Source: Oreohelix idahoensis (lineage: Eukaryota; Mollusca; Gastropoda; Stylommatophora; Oreohelicidae). From it: a stretch of 64,000 nucleotides of DNA. Below the pieces are notes generated by a model. The model was not told the DNA's origin and did no database searches. It worked only from the letters and a program-made list of their open reading frames with translations. The stretch spans positions 328,501 to 392,500 of the forward strand of contig JAMPIV010009922.1 in the NCBI GenBank assembly GCA_024509875.1, in the 5' to 3' direction. This document shows positions 1-10,907 of this stretch, one piece after another. Every line of letters begins with the position of its first letter. The first letter of the stretch is position 1. Position numbers and translations under genes: made by a program.

Positions 1-1152
1 TATCTAAGTAGGTATGAGGTATTAGCTACAACTTATGGGCTAGAAAAAGAAAGATGGAGCTTGAAGTTATCCCAAGGTCTTCGGGGAACAGCTTATGATG
101 TTTTTTCCAAAATGAGCAAGGATGACCAAGACAATTATGACTTGTTAAAGCAGGCTCTATTGTTAAGATACGAAAAGAATGGTGAATTTTACAGGAAGAA
201 GTTTAGAAATGCCAAGCTACTGTCGGGTGAGACTTATCACCAGTTCTCTGCACGGTTGGAGACTTACTTGGAGAAATGGACTGCTATGAGGAAAACCCAA
301 GATCTTAAAGAAATGATCCGTATTGAGCAATTGAGAGAGTCCGTGGCTCCAGACTTGAGAAAGTTTCTCATGGAACAGGGTGCAGAGAGGCTGGGGGAGT
401 TACTTAATGTCGCTGAGAGGTATCAGGCAGCCCAGGCAGAGGTAGCTGGCGCCAAAAAGAAGCATGTAGATAATTATAGGGCCCCACAAAACCCAAATAG
501 ATTTGATAATAAAGATCAGGGTAACAAGTTTAAGCAAAATTTTGATAGGCCACGCCATGATAATAAACATAAAAACCCACAGTTCAATGACAGGAAATAT
601 GAGAAAAGAAAACCCCTTTATCAAAATAGATACTATTGTAAATGGTGTAAGAGAGAGGGTCATACCACCAAATTTTGTACAAGGAAACCTTCTGGATGTG
701 TTGCTATGAAGTTGGGGAAAAAGGAAGTAAAGGTAAAACCTACTGGACAGCAGGAACCTTTTCATCCCCCAGTATGTGAGGACGTGGTATGTAATGGAGT
801 CACAATTAGGTGCCTTTACGATACCGGTTTGGATTTTGATTCCGTGGTGAGTAAGCACTTGGTGAACCCGGATCAGTATGCCACAGAAACAGTGGAGATA
901 CAAGGGGCGACCAAGGACCTACCACTCATGAAACTTCCCATTGCAAGGATAACAGTGAAAACTCACTATGTGGAAGGGATAATCAGAGCAGCAGTGATAG
1001 ACGCACTCATTTATCCTCTGATATTGGGATGTCGTTACGTTTTCGTGGGGAATCCCAAGAGACCTGTGGTCCTGGCAGCAGCCCAGACCCGTTCACAATC
1101 CAAAAAGGAAGAAGATGAGCCAATAAATACTCATCCAGAAGAGATGAGGTAG
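1..1152 (+). pseudogene. gag: Gag (SCAN-like capsid, CCHC knuckle) plus retropepsin-like protease, 5' end outside the window
   Basis: The open frame already runs at base 1, so no true start is visible. Counting residues from base 61, a helical capsid C-terminal region at about 43-123 (YRKKFRNAK ... EQLRESVAPDLRKFL ... AERYQAA) has the spacing of a SCAN domain: EQ, then LxPDLRxFL, then AE-Y. A basic Asn/Lys/Arg-rich linker follows, then a CX2CX4HX4C zinc knuckle at 193-206 that would bind RNA. An aspartic protease with active-site triplet DTG at 254-256 and a hydrophobic LILG motif near 320-323 completes the segment. Gag would package the RNA and the protease would process Gag-Pol. The frame meets a TAG at 1150, after which integrase homology continues in the same frame, so Gag, protease and Pol were probably one polyprotein. 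The related minus-strand element has Lys at that stop position. Confidence 0.85.
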
Positions 1153-1173
1153 GCACAGGCTGAAGATAGGACA

Positions 1174-2400
1174 CTCAAGCCTTGCTTTAAGAAATTACCT
1201 AAGTGCCACACACCTCCAAGCAAAGGGGATTAATATATGAAGAACAAATTGTTGTACAGGAAGACAGGAACTGGAACAAATGGTCACAGCCAACTGGTAC
1301 TTCCAACTTCATATCGGGAGAGAGTGTTGGAATTAGGACATGCAGTTCCCTTTAGTGGTCATATGGGGATCAGCGCAACCGGACAGCGTATAGCTTGTCA
1401 TTATTTCTGGCCCGGGATAACGGAGGACATAAAGATATATGTAAAATCCTGTCCAGAATGTAAGAGAGTAGCTCCGAAGCATTAGACTGCTCCAGCAACT
1501 CTAGGGGAAATGCCCATAGTGGGAACACCTTTTGAGAGAGTTGCAGTGGATATTGTGGGACCTCTCACTCGGACCAAGAGGAGGAACAGTTACATCCTTA
1601 CTCTGGTGGACACTTGTTCTATGTGGGGAGAGGCGGTAGCCCTGTCGTCAATCGATTCGAAACATGTGGCAGATGCATTACTTACTATATTCACGAGGTT
1701 AGGATTCCCGCATCAAATCTTAACTGATAACGGCTCTCAGTTCAAGGGGAAACTAACAGAAGTTTTTAGGTTATTTCAAGCCAAGCACTTTCATTGTAGT
1801 CCGTATCACCCCCAAGGGAACGGCTAGGTAGAGAGGTTCAATTGGACTCTCATTTCTATCCTGAGAAAGCTGGCACATAAGAAACCTGATACGTGGGACC
1901 AATATTTGCCCGCTGCATTGTTTGCGTATATGGAAGTTCCACGTAATTCAACCGGGATGGCTCCCGCAACCCTGTTATTTGGGAGGCCAATAAAAGGTCT
2001 ACTGGAAGCATTGTTAAGGACGTGGACAGATGAGAAGGCAGAAGAGACTGTTACCTCATCATACCAATATGTTAACGAACTGACCACTCGTTTAAAAACT
2101 AGTTGGAAACTGGCAAATGAAAATTTGAGACAAGCCAGGAAAAAGCATGCTGCTTATTATAACAAAAAAGCGAAGGATAGGGAGCTTGCTGTAGGGGAGA
2201 AGGTGCTTCTTCTATTACCAGGCAGCAACAATAAACTTCAGATCGGATGGCAAGGTCCATATACAGTTTTGGAAAAGGTATTCAGAACAAATTATAAGAT
2301 AGACAAGAAGGGAAAGGAAAAAGTCTATCATGTGAACTTTTTGAAGAAATATCTGGACAGACAAATCCAGGAAGGAACACACTTAATGGCCTTGTCAATT
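1174..2400 (+). pseudogene. pol: Integrase (HHCC, DDE core, GPY/F-type end), with nonsense mutations
   Basis: Integrase inserts retroelement cDNA into chromosomes. Seen: the HHCC zinc domain at about 1330-1470 (HAVPFSGHMG, then CPECKR); the catalytic core with VAVDIVGP near 1540, LTDNGSQF near 1720 and the NG*VERFN block near 1820, which supply the D, D and E; and a C-terminal module with LLPGSNN and GWQGPY at 2210-2260, ending with HVNFLKKYL. Stops at 1231, 1483 and 1825 break it; the last replaces the near-invariant Gln of NGQVERFN. The position between protease and RT is the diagnostic oddity of this element. The reading frame is continuous with the RT downstream, so integrase and RT would be made as one polyprotein. 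Confidence 0.88.
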
Positions 2401-3904
2401 GCAACCGAAATTAAAAATGAACCTCTCACCTCAGTTGAATATCCCCTGAAGCCCAGTGAAACGTTTGAACAGGTGAAGATCAGTAATCACCTGACAAAAG
2501 GACAGAGGGAGAGGATTCAAAACGTCCTGGAGAAACATACAGACGTGTTAACGGATAAGCCGGGGCACACCAGTTTGTTGGAATATGATATGAAACTACT
2601 AGACCCAACACCCATCTGTATGAGGCCTTATTCTATTCATTTCGCTAAGGAAAAAGCTTTGAAAGAGGAGATAGATTATTTGTTACAAGAAGGGATTATT
2701 TCTCATAGTGAGTCTCCTTATAGTTCCTGTGTGGTTTTGTTGCGGAAACCATCGGGAGAACATAGACTGTGCATAGATTACAGGAAACTGAATGCTGTCA
2801 CGGAAGATCAGGTGGATCCATTACCTGATACTACTCAACTTTTTGCCAGGCTGAACAAGGCAAAATATTTTTCCAAGGTGGATCTTAGCAAAGGCTATTA
2901 TCAAATTCCAGTAAAGCCTGAGGTTCGACCTTACTTAGCCTTTAGCACCTCGGAAGGTCATTATGAGTTCAACATGCTACCGTTTGGGTTGAAAAATGCC
3001 CCGAGTGTGTTTTCTAGGATGATGCGAAAATTGTTGGATCCCCTGAAAAATCCATGTATCTCGAATTTCATGGATGATATCCTCATTGCTACTGAAACTT
3101 TTGAGGAACATGTTAACTCTTTGAATATGCTGTTTGATAGACTCAGAGAGGCTAACTTGACTGCTAGACCAACAAAATGTTGTATTGGGTGTAAAGAGTT
3201 GGAATTCTTGGGACATACCGTACATCAGGGTAGCATGACCCCTGATCCCAAGAATCTGGAGAAACTGAAAAGAGCACCCAGGCCACAAACAAATAAAGAT
3301 GTGCGATCGTTTGTGTCGTTGTGTGGTTTCTACCAAAAGTACATTAAACATTTTAACTCTATATGTGCTCCTCTGACGGATTTAACTCGAAAGGGACAAC
3401 CTGATACAATAAATTGGTCCGCACAGTGTGAATTGGCTTACCAGGAGTTAAAAGAAAAACTCACAAGCAGGCCAATATTGCAATTGCCTGACTTGAATCA
3501 AGATTTTGTCGTGAGAAGTGACGCAAGCAACGTGGGCCTGGGCGCTACATTGTTGCAAAGGTCCTCCTAACAAGAGGGGGAATAGAACCCAGTCGCTTAT
3601 GCAAGCCGCAAGTTGAACAAGGCGGAAAAAAAATTATTCAACAAGTGAGAAAGAATGTTTGGCGTTAATATGGGCTATAAAAAAATTTCAGATTTATCTA
3701 TATGGCAGGACATTTGTGGTCCAAACAGATCATTTACCACTCGTATTCCTATCACAAGCAAAGCATGAAAATGCCAGATTATTAAGATGGTCATTACTAT
3801 TACAGCCATATTCATTTCTGATTGAATATATTCCCGGCCCTCAGAACGTCGGTGCAGATTTTTTGAGTAGACATCCGTGTGATGAAAGTCAGAAAGAAAT
3901 GTAG
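2401..3904 (+). pseudogene. pol: Reverse transcriptase and RNase H of the Gmr1-like element
   Basis: Seen: RT motifs DYRKLNAVTEDQ near 2780, KVDLSKGYYQIPV near 2875 (first catalytic Asp), MLPFGLKNAPSVF near 2975 and FMDDILIATETF near 3070 (the catalytic DD box), then LEFLGHTVHQG and the connection LCGFYQKYIKHF. RNase H begins near 3490 (VRSDASNVGLGATLL). It is then broken by TAA at 3568, TAG at 3583 and one extra A in the A8 run 3626-3633, and resumes in another frame with ECLALIWAIKKF, QTDHLPLVFL and NVGADFLSRH. The RT copies genomic RNA to cDNA and RNase H removes the template. The DD box is intact, but the RNase H breaks and upstream stops make the copy inactive. It ends at a TAG near 3904. 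Confidence 0.9.
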
Positions 3905-5022
3905 GACGTCATTTGCGATAAGTTATCTCACAGATTGTAACCTGCAATGGATGCATGTTTTAGGAAGGGATGTGTGTAGCGAAATATGTGAGATAATCGC
4001 TTATTTCAGTAAGATTCTAGTCCTATGATAATAAATACACCCGCCCTCAGGTGTCTGACTATTTTCATCTTCAACGCCAGTAGAGCGCTGCCTTTGGTGC
4101 AGTGGGAATGCTTTAAAAATGACCCGCCGTAAAAATCAAACACGTTTTAGTTTCGGTTTCGAAACGTACAATAAACCTTTTAACATCTCGCCGATCTGCT
4201 GCACGAAACGGAGGAAAAGCTTATAATTAACGAATTTCCAGAACTGTGTGACCAAACTGGCGATTGAATTAATGTAATATGTTAACTTTAACACTAAAAT
4301 TTGTAATAATTCGGACATTTCCCAGTAGTAAGAACGAGACGATTGTAATAATTAACGCCAACACTACCAACGGTTTGAAAAACCCTCTTCGCTCTGCACG
4401 CGGTCTCTTTAATATATACACGCTGTGGGCAAAGCCAGCAGAGGCAAACACACAGACAGTTTTCCATTTCCTCCTAGCGGTAAATTATGACGTCACTCAA
4501 ACTAGTTGGTTATTTGAATAATGAAGAAATGATAGAGACAGGGGGGGGGGGGGGAAGATGGCCGACTTGTGTATAAGTTATATTTGACGATTGACAGTGA
4601 CAAAACTGAAAATCTAAACCATAAGGAAACTGACCATAAAAAATCATATAGTAGGATAGCTTAGTGTCCCCTGAGCAAAAATATGGTAGTCCAAGTATTA
4701 GCCAAGTTATTGAGATAATACTAGATGTCTAAGAACGCTTGGACGGACAGACTGTTGTTCTTGCTCGTTACACATAACGTTATTGGGGACGCAAGTTTTA
4801 AAAAAGAGGCATGGTAGTAATTCAAATTCTATTGGTTGGTATAAGAGTATAGGAGTAAAAGGGGGGGGGGGGATAGGAAAGTGTTAACTAAAATTAAACA
4901 TCTTTTTCTATTGGCATAACTAACGCAGACTGACCAATGGACTACGAGGCACATAGTTTGTTTGGAGTTTTGGTTTTGTTTTTTCAAACTAAATTCAAAA
5001 ATATTTGGTAGTGCCTGCTTTT
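3905..5022. other. No gene recognised; probable remains of a 3' LTR, G-runs
   Basis: This stretch follows the pol stop of the first LTR element and may begin with its 3' LTR at about 3970. I see no open frame with known motifs. Pure G runs lie at 4542-4554 and 4861-4872. The end of the LTR cannot be set without its partner. Confidence 0.4.
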
Positions 5023-5033
5023 ATTGGTCGGCT

Positions 5034-5389
5034 GGAGCCGTGCTAGCGTAGTGGTTACAACACCGCTCTGGCGACCGGGTGATTCAGGATCAAACCCTGG
5101 CGACGGCATTTGAGGATTTTTCGTCGACCGGGATTTGGACTGGATTAACTCGAGACCTGGCGAGGACATTTGAAGAAGTGTCGTCGACCAGGGATTGGCG
5201 GCTCCTGAGCCGACCCAGCTCTAATGGGTACCTCCGAAATCGGCGAGTATCTGCCTGAATGGCGAGGGACACCTGTCTCTGTACAAGAAAAAAAGGGATA
5301 CTCACGTAAAATCAATGTCAGGTTAGACAGTAATAATAACCTGAGATTTCGCCTCGAGTATTAGCGGGCGTACGAAAAAAAAATAAAAA
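5034..5389 (+). mobile_element. tRNA-headed SINE, family A, with target duplication
   Basis: A 356-bp element is bounded by an 11-bp direct repeat ATTGGTCGGCT at 5023-5033 and 5390-5400, the target site duplication. The head has Pol III-like boxes: TAGCGTAGTGG (A-box-like) near 5043 and GGATCAAACCC (B-box-like) near 5087. The body carries two TCGTCGACC motifs. A core near 5202-5235 reads CGGCTCCTGAGCC then GACCCAGCT and TGGGTACC. It ends in an A-rich tail. A second copy in reverse orientation lies at 8075-8432. SINEs are transcribed by Pol III and mobilised by a LINE RT. The same core occurs in the otherwise different SINE at 10908-11655. Confidence 0.88.
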
Positions 5390-5400
5390 ATTGGTCGGCT

Positions 5401-7076
5401 CAAATAGATATTGGCAAAAGGCATAGTGGTCTCGTGGCCATTTGACTAGAAAATGTTATACAAACAACTACGTTGAGAGCAGATGTGATAATTGTAAAAT
5501 TAACTACTAAATTCACTATCTGGACGAGGCAGAGCAAAACTGAGACCATTTCTTTGCCAGTCAACGTTATTTGTGACATATTTCTTTGAATTAGTGGTAA
5601 GAATGCTTTATGTATTTACATGCTTGATTAAAACTGCAAAAGTTAGATACTGCTATGGGAAAAAGTGAAGGACATGCCGGGAGCAAACATTATTGAGTCC
5701 TCACAATGAACTGTATTTGACTGTTGCATATTATTATGATTTTATATTAATAATTTTGTTTTGGAAGATGTTAGTAAGCCTCAGTGTTCCATGAACACTC
5801 TTCAACATGCCTAGAGCGTTTATAATTTAGAAAAGAAAAGTAAAATCATATAAAAGGAGATGTGGTTACTCCACGTTATTGGATTGAAGCAAACTATGTA
5901 AAAGTACAGTGGCGTATCTGCCATAGGGACCTAACGTGTGGTCACAGAAAGGTGAGAGTCATAAATTAGGGGCTGATGCACATGAATGCACACGAGGCTG
6001 ACCCCATACCGTCATGTATACATAGGGATAAGAAGTTGTGAACAGATATGAAAAGGCCAGGGTGTCTTTTTATTACAGGGTTTTTTATTTTCCTGTTACC
6101 ATCCGGTGACAGGAAACCTGATGAGTGAGTGAAAAAAGTAAAGTCTCCATTCAAAAGTTATGCTGTGAGCTGATAGCCTGAAGGAGCTTGTGTGTGGGTG
6201 CTGATCTATATTGTCTATACAGTGACATCCTGACTTATTTCGTCATACCAAGATTCCCAGGTGACACGTTAACAGCTGGGACATCTGACACTTCATCCAA
6301 ATAAACTGGTTCTTATCAAAATAAAACAGAATTATATGGGGCATGAAGAAAACAACAGCTCCCCATAACCAATGACTATCACTAGCAACTATTAAAGTTT
6401 TAGTCTGTGAATACACCTACAGGAACTCTATAATAACATTATATTCATAGGACCAAGAGTCCATACTTTTAGTTAAAGCATTATATGTAAATATATTTCC
6501 TCATTTTCAAAGACCTGTCCAAAAGAAATGGCGGGACAGGCAGATTAAATTGTACAAAGAAAAAACATTCCAATTTTAAAGAAAACTTTAACCACAGTCT
6601 TATTCATTTTCTTATAGTGAGTTAAAGTGTATTGTGTTGATGTTCCATCATTTTCATTTCACCCCTAGACACTAGAGACATCATACACCAGCCACTAGAA
6701 TCAAAATACGGACTGTGTGAGATCTAGGGAGGTAGCGTTAGGTTCCCAGATAATATATATCATCATCATCATCATCTTTTTTAGATTCAGGGGCCTACAT
6801 GTGCTTGACCTCACACAGTTATCACAGACACAGCTATCTTTCTTGTTAGGAATAACATCTTAACCTCCCCAGCAAATTACACTTGCTACAACTCACGAGA
6901 TCAGATCTAAGCATAATATTATCCCATCAACCATTGCCCTTTAGTGGTTACCCTCCCATTGTGGAACCACTGGAAATGAGAGAGCTATGCTCTATCTAAA
7001 AGTGACAGTAAAATGGAACAACTAGCCACTCACTGCCCTATCCAGAAGCTAAACCATCATCCACAACAAGTACAAA
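5401..7076. other. No gene seen; AT-rich unique-looking sequence with a short (CAT)n tract
   Basis: Only short frames without recognisable domains occur here. A CAT trinucleotide run lies at 6761-6776. I see no coding or RNA signal I can support. Confidence 0.5.
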
Positions 7077-7447
7077 AATCAGTGGAAGGAGGAAGGTGGT
7101 ACATGCAGCAGAGATGAAAAAAACCACCAACTTAACAGACACGAACAGATCATCATATTCCGCCTGAAAACTGGACACTGCAGATTACTGGACCATCTCT
7201 ATCGCCTCAGGATATCTCATACAAATGAATGTCAGTGTGGAACTTGAATACAGAGCCCCGAACACATTCTCCAGCACTGCCCAAACCATGATGACCCACG
7301 ACGTCTGACCTGGCCAGGGAGGGCTGAGCTCAAGCAGAAGCTATGGGGCTTCCGCGCTGACCTGGAAAAAGACTGTTTACTTGGTCCTGGCGACAGACCT
7401 GCAGATTTAGCATGACTACAAACTGAACGCAGAAGAAGAAGAACATA
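7077..7447 (+). pseudogene. 3' end of an RNase H-type LINE (zinc-like C-terminal domain) with GAA tail
   Basis: Frame-by-frame reading gives the domain that follows RNase H in many jockey/I-like LINEs: FRLKTGHCRLLDHLYRL, then CQCGT, then PEHILQHCPN and WPGRAELKQKLWG, with one internal stop. The C-x-C-G ... H ... C spacing suggests metal binding and nucleic-acid contact. The copy ends in a short GAA repeat (agaagaagaagaa) at about 7432-7445, which fits a LINE 3' tail. It is 5'-truncated, as is usual after target-primed reverse transcription. Related pieces sit at 14408-14710 and 26276-27480 on the other strand. Confidence 0.75.
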
Positions 7448-7454
7448 GGACAAC

Positions 7455-7885
7455 ACTGTTAGATCTTACAAATCTAGTTTACTAGCATAGATAGAAATCT
7501 AGTTTACTAGCACAGATAGAAATCTAGTTTACTAGCACAGATAGAAATCTAGTTTACTCGATTAGATTGAGATCTAGTTTGATAAAATGGATATAGATTT
7601 AGATTCATTGACATGATAGAGATCTAGTTTACTAAAACAGATAGAGATCTAGTTTAGTAGAACAGATAAAGATCTATTTAACTAGAATAGATAGAGATCT
7701 GTGTTAATAGAACAGATAGAAATCTAGTTTAATGGAACAGAGATCTACTTTATTAGAACATATATTGACCTAGCTTAATAGAACAGAAAGAGATCTAGGT
7801 TACTTGAAAAGAGAGATCTAGTTTAACAGAACAGATGGAGATCTAGTTTACTAGAACAGAGGGAGATCTAATTCAATAGTGTGAC
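7455..7885. repeat. Diverged minisatellite, about 25-27-bp unit (AGATCTAGTTTACTAGAACA type)
   Basis: Roughly sixteen imperfect copies of a unit built on AGATCTAGTTTA and AGAACAGAT run head to tail. The same unit reappears at 10608-10907 and 11656-11770, so the array was probably larger and has been split by SINE, LINE and unique sequence. Confidence 0.85.
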
Positions 7886-8074
7886 CGCATGGCCTTCCAC
7901 GCTAGCATTATCCCTGCTACGACACTAGCATTTATACGTGCTATAATATGGTACATGTAGGAATGACCGACATTTAAAGCAAATAAGACGTTTTCACACA
8001 AAACGCAGTATCATTCAAAGTTCAGTCAGCAGTCACTGCTCTGAGAGGGCAAATATAGGGCAGTCCCAGATAAT

Positions 8075-8432
8075 TTTTTTTTTTTTTTTTTTTTTTTTTG
8101 CGTTCGCCCGCTAATACTCGAGGCGAAATCTCAGGTTATTATTTTATGTCTAACCTGACATTGATTTTACGTGAGTATCCCTTTATTTCTGGTGTCCCTC
8201 GCCATTCAGGCAAATACTCGCCGATTTCGGAGGTACCCATTGCAGCTGGGTCGGCTCAGGAGCCGCCAGTCCCTGGTCGACGACACTCCTTCAAATGTCC
8301 TCGCCAGGTCTCGAGTTAATCCAGTCCAAATCCCGGTCGACGAAAAAATCCTCAAATGCCGTCGCCCGGGTTTGATCCTGTATCACCCGGTCGCCAGAGC
8401 GGTGTTGTAACCACTACGCTAGCGCGGCTCCC
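8075..8432 (-). mobile_element. tRNA-headed SINE, family A, reverse copy with target duplication
   Basis: A full-length copy of the 5034-5389 family in reverse orientation. Its A tail appears as the T-run starting at 8075. It is bounded by TCCCAGATAAT at 8064-8074 and 8433-8443. The tRNA-like head is at the right end (complement of the region near 8360-8432) and both TCGTCGACC motifs and the core are present. Reading frames across it on the plus strand are chance translations of SINE sequence. Confidence 0.88.
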
Positions 8433-8443
8433 TCCCAGATAAT

Positions 8444-9149
8444 AAAAATGAATGAGAGATATGCGCGGAAAGTGGGAAATGAATGTTGTGATTTGGGTTT
8501 TTTGTCATTGTTTAGGTGGAAAAGAGAGTTGTGACAAAAGTCGAAAAGAAACCAAAGACGTGTGAGACAAATGTCGAAATAACAGAAAGTCGTGTGCAAA
8601 ATTTTGAAAACAGAGAGACGTGTGTAAAAATGTAACGCGTGGAAAAGAAAGGAGTGAGTCGTGTGAAAAATAGCGGGAAAAAGACAGGAGCATGTATGTA
8701 GAAGTAATATTTCTGGACAAGGCCACACTGTAGACATCACTGTAGAAGTACGTTTCTTGACCATAGCCGGTACTGGCCTATCTGTAGACGTCGATGATAC
8801 AGGCCAGTACTGTTGAAGTTTTTGTTTAATTATTATATTTGGAGAACAATATGGTTAGCTGTAGAAGGATGTGACATTTGAGAGTACAGTCATGATAACA
8901 CACACACCAATCCACGTATATAAGTCAGGAAAGGTTGTAACGACTGTGGTACGGTTATTCACAGTTTATTACCACAGTAACAAGGACATCATCACATTCA
9001 AGACACACTGTCAATAGCACAAGATTGCACTTCATGTAAGTAACATTGATCTACTACCAAGTAGTGTAGGGTAAATAATATCTCTGTGACTTCTCTTCAA
9101 CGAGCTGCAAGTAGTGCAGTATAAATAATATCCCTATGACTTCTTTATC
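8444..9149. other. No gene recognised
   Basis: Short frames only. A TATA-like CGTATATAAG at about 8916 is followed by an ATGTAAGTAA string near 9035 resembling a splice donor, as in a solo LTR or an old promoter, but nothing downstream supports a gene. Confidence 0.35.
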
Positions 9150-9527
9150 ACCTCTGACAAAACTAGTCAGGTATATCTCTGGCAAAAATAGGCCGCATAG
9201 ATAGCGGGCTTCCTTATATAAATAATGTTAATCTTCTTCATCACATCTGACCAAACTAGTCAGGTATATCTCTGGCAAAAATAGGACGCATAGATGGCAG
9301 GCTTCCTTATATAAATAATGTTAATCTTCTTCATCACATCTGACCAAACTAGTCAGGTATATCTCTGGCAAAAATAGGCCGCATAGATGGCGGGCTTCCT
9401 TATATAAATAATGTTAATCTTCTTCATCACATCTGACCAAACTAATCAGGTATATCTCTGGCAAAAATAGGCCGCATAGATGGCGGGCTTCCTTATATAA
9501 ATAATGTTAATCTTCTTCATCACATTC
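9150..9527. repeat. 93-bp tandem repeat, four copies
   Basis: The block AACTAGTCAGGTATATCTCT recurs at 9161, 9254, 9347 and about 9440 (there with one change), a constant 93-bp step. Copies differ at only a few bases, so the expansion is recent or homogenised. Confidence 0.92.
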
Positions 9528-10607
9528 CCGCACCGGGAGTAAGTCACCTCAAAATGTAAAGTTCGTAGCTACTACAAATAGCTTCAAAAGTATTGTTACC
9601 TGCTCTGCACTCCAGCAAACAAACACACAAGAAACACTGGCCATTTCCTAGGCTTTACCGAACTATGCCAGAATCACAATCAAGGGGAATCTTAAACATA
9701 TTTAATACACAAAGAACTCTGATCCCCTTTTACACTGCCAGAGAAACATGGCGGGACACCTTCTCCGCTCAAACCGCCAAGCCAGACTGTTAAAACCCAG
9801 CAGTCTTCCGGACTCGCCAAAACCTTGGCGCATGCCCGGATCATCGCATGACTTGAGTTTAGTTCACAAACTGGAACGTACTGGGACTGTTCTAAGAAAA
9901 TCTACGAACAGAACCTTATATGGGCATATAGCTAGGCAATAGCAAGCCCAAAGGGAGATAACAACTAAATCTAACTTATTCCCGAAAATATTACAACTGG
10001 TTAACTCCCTTAAATCACAAATATAAAAAAGAAATATAAAAAGGTCACATTCCTAACTTACAACAAACTGACTCTTAACAATGTATAAAAAGGAGAGGTG
10101 TGGGCGATAGGAGATAGTTTATAGTTTTTTCTTTAGATTTAGAAGAAGGATATTACATATAAACAAGGAATTTGTGATAGGCAGTTTGTAGTGTTAGATG
10201 AACTTCATCTTTGAGATTATCAAGACCAGTTTATTATTTTTTTCTTCTGTTGGATATATTTCTTTTGGATGTATACACTATTTTGTTTATAAGTGAGTAA
10301 CGAACATGTCAAATTATGAAAATACCGAAACTTGTCAAACGACGGTCAATAAACATATACTGCATTGCTGTTTGTGGAACTTTACAGTATTTCATTTGGA
10401 TTATATATTGTCATGTTGAGACTGTTTTGCTTATCACTAAACCAAAAGGGAAAGAACGAACCTGGAAAGAAAAATGAGCAAAAGTCAAGTATTACCATCT
10501 CTGGCGGAAGGCCAGTTAGCACTTGAACTACAACAACGAATAAAGGATTATCTCTGACCAAATAAAATCAATATAACTACTAGTGCCGTATAACGTACGC
10601 GGGCACA
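9528..10607. other. No gene recognised
   Basis: AT-rich sequence with short unsupported frames (for example 9593-9793). No motif, repeat or RNA signal stands out. Confidence 0.45.
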
Positions 10608-10686
10608 ATAGAACAGAGAGATATCTAGTTCAACAGAACGGAGAGAGATATAGTTTAATAGAACAAAGAGATATCTAGTGTACTAG

Positions 10687-10717
<31 letters not shown>

Positions 10718-10907
10718 TGAGAGAGAGAGAGAAATAAAAAGAGATCTAGTTTAATATAACAGATACAAATCTGTTTAATAGAAAAGAGAGAGAGATATCT
10801 AGTTAAAAGAACAGAGAGATCTTGTTTACTAGATAAGATAGAGAAATAGTTTAACAGAACAGAGCGAGATCTAGTTTACAAGAGAAATAGATCCGTTTAA
10901 TAGAACA
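10608..10907. repeat. Minisatellite of AGATCTAGTTTAATAGAACAGAG type with (GA)n
   Basis: Same unit as 7455-7885. A (GA)n tract lies inside at about 10690-10733. The array is interrupted at 10908 by a SINE and continues at 11656. Confidence 0.85.

Larger units (their letters stand above)
1..3969 (+). mobile_element. Degenerate Ty3/gypsy-class LTR retrotransposon, integrase-before-RT (Gmr1-like) order
   Basis: Seen: one reading frame (frame 1) runs from the window edge to 3570 with domains in the order capsid, zinc knuckle, protease, integrase, reverse transcriptase, and RNase H follows in another frame to 3904. It is interrupted by in-frame stops at 1150, 1231, 1483, 1825, 3568 and 3583 and by a frameshift in an A8 run at 3626-3633, so the copy is dead. 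Known: integrase upstream of RT is the order of Ty1/copia elements, and among Ty3/gypsy relatives it characterises the Gmr1 group. The 5' LTR lies outside the window. A purine run at about 3961-3969 (aggaaggga) followed by TGTGTGTAGC at 3970 is a possible polypurine tract and 3' LTR start, but no second LTR is available to confirm it. The capsid is closely similar to that of the minus-strand element at 30654-38490. Confidence 0.85.

Noticed and set aside
400..903. Minus-strand frame of 167 codons opposite Gag, echoed at 34427-34930 opposite the related Gag
   Set aside because: It is the antisense shadow of a conserved coding region; the similarity follows from the sense-strand Gag/protease.
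1150..3585. All six in-frame stops of the first element are TAA or TAG, none TGA, one at an invariant Gln: a ciliate-like code with TAA/TAG as Gln?
   Set aside because: Only the stop at 1825 sits at a clear Gln; others align with Lys, Phe or unconserved positions. Other elements in the window end their frames normally at TAA/TAG, and the repeats are animal-like. Ordinary decay is simpler.
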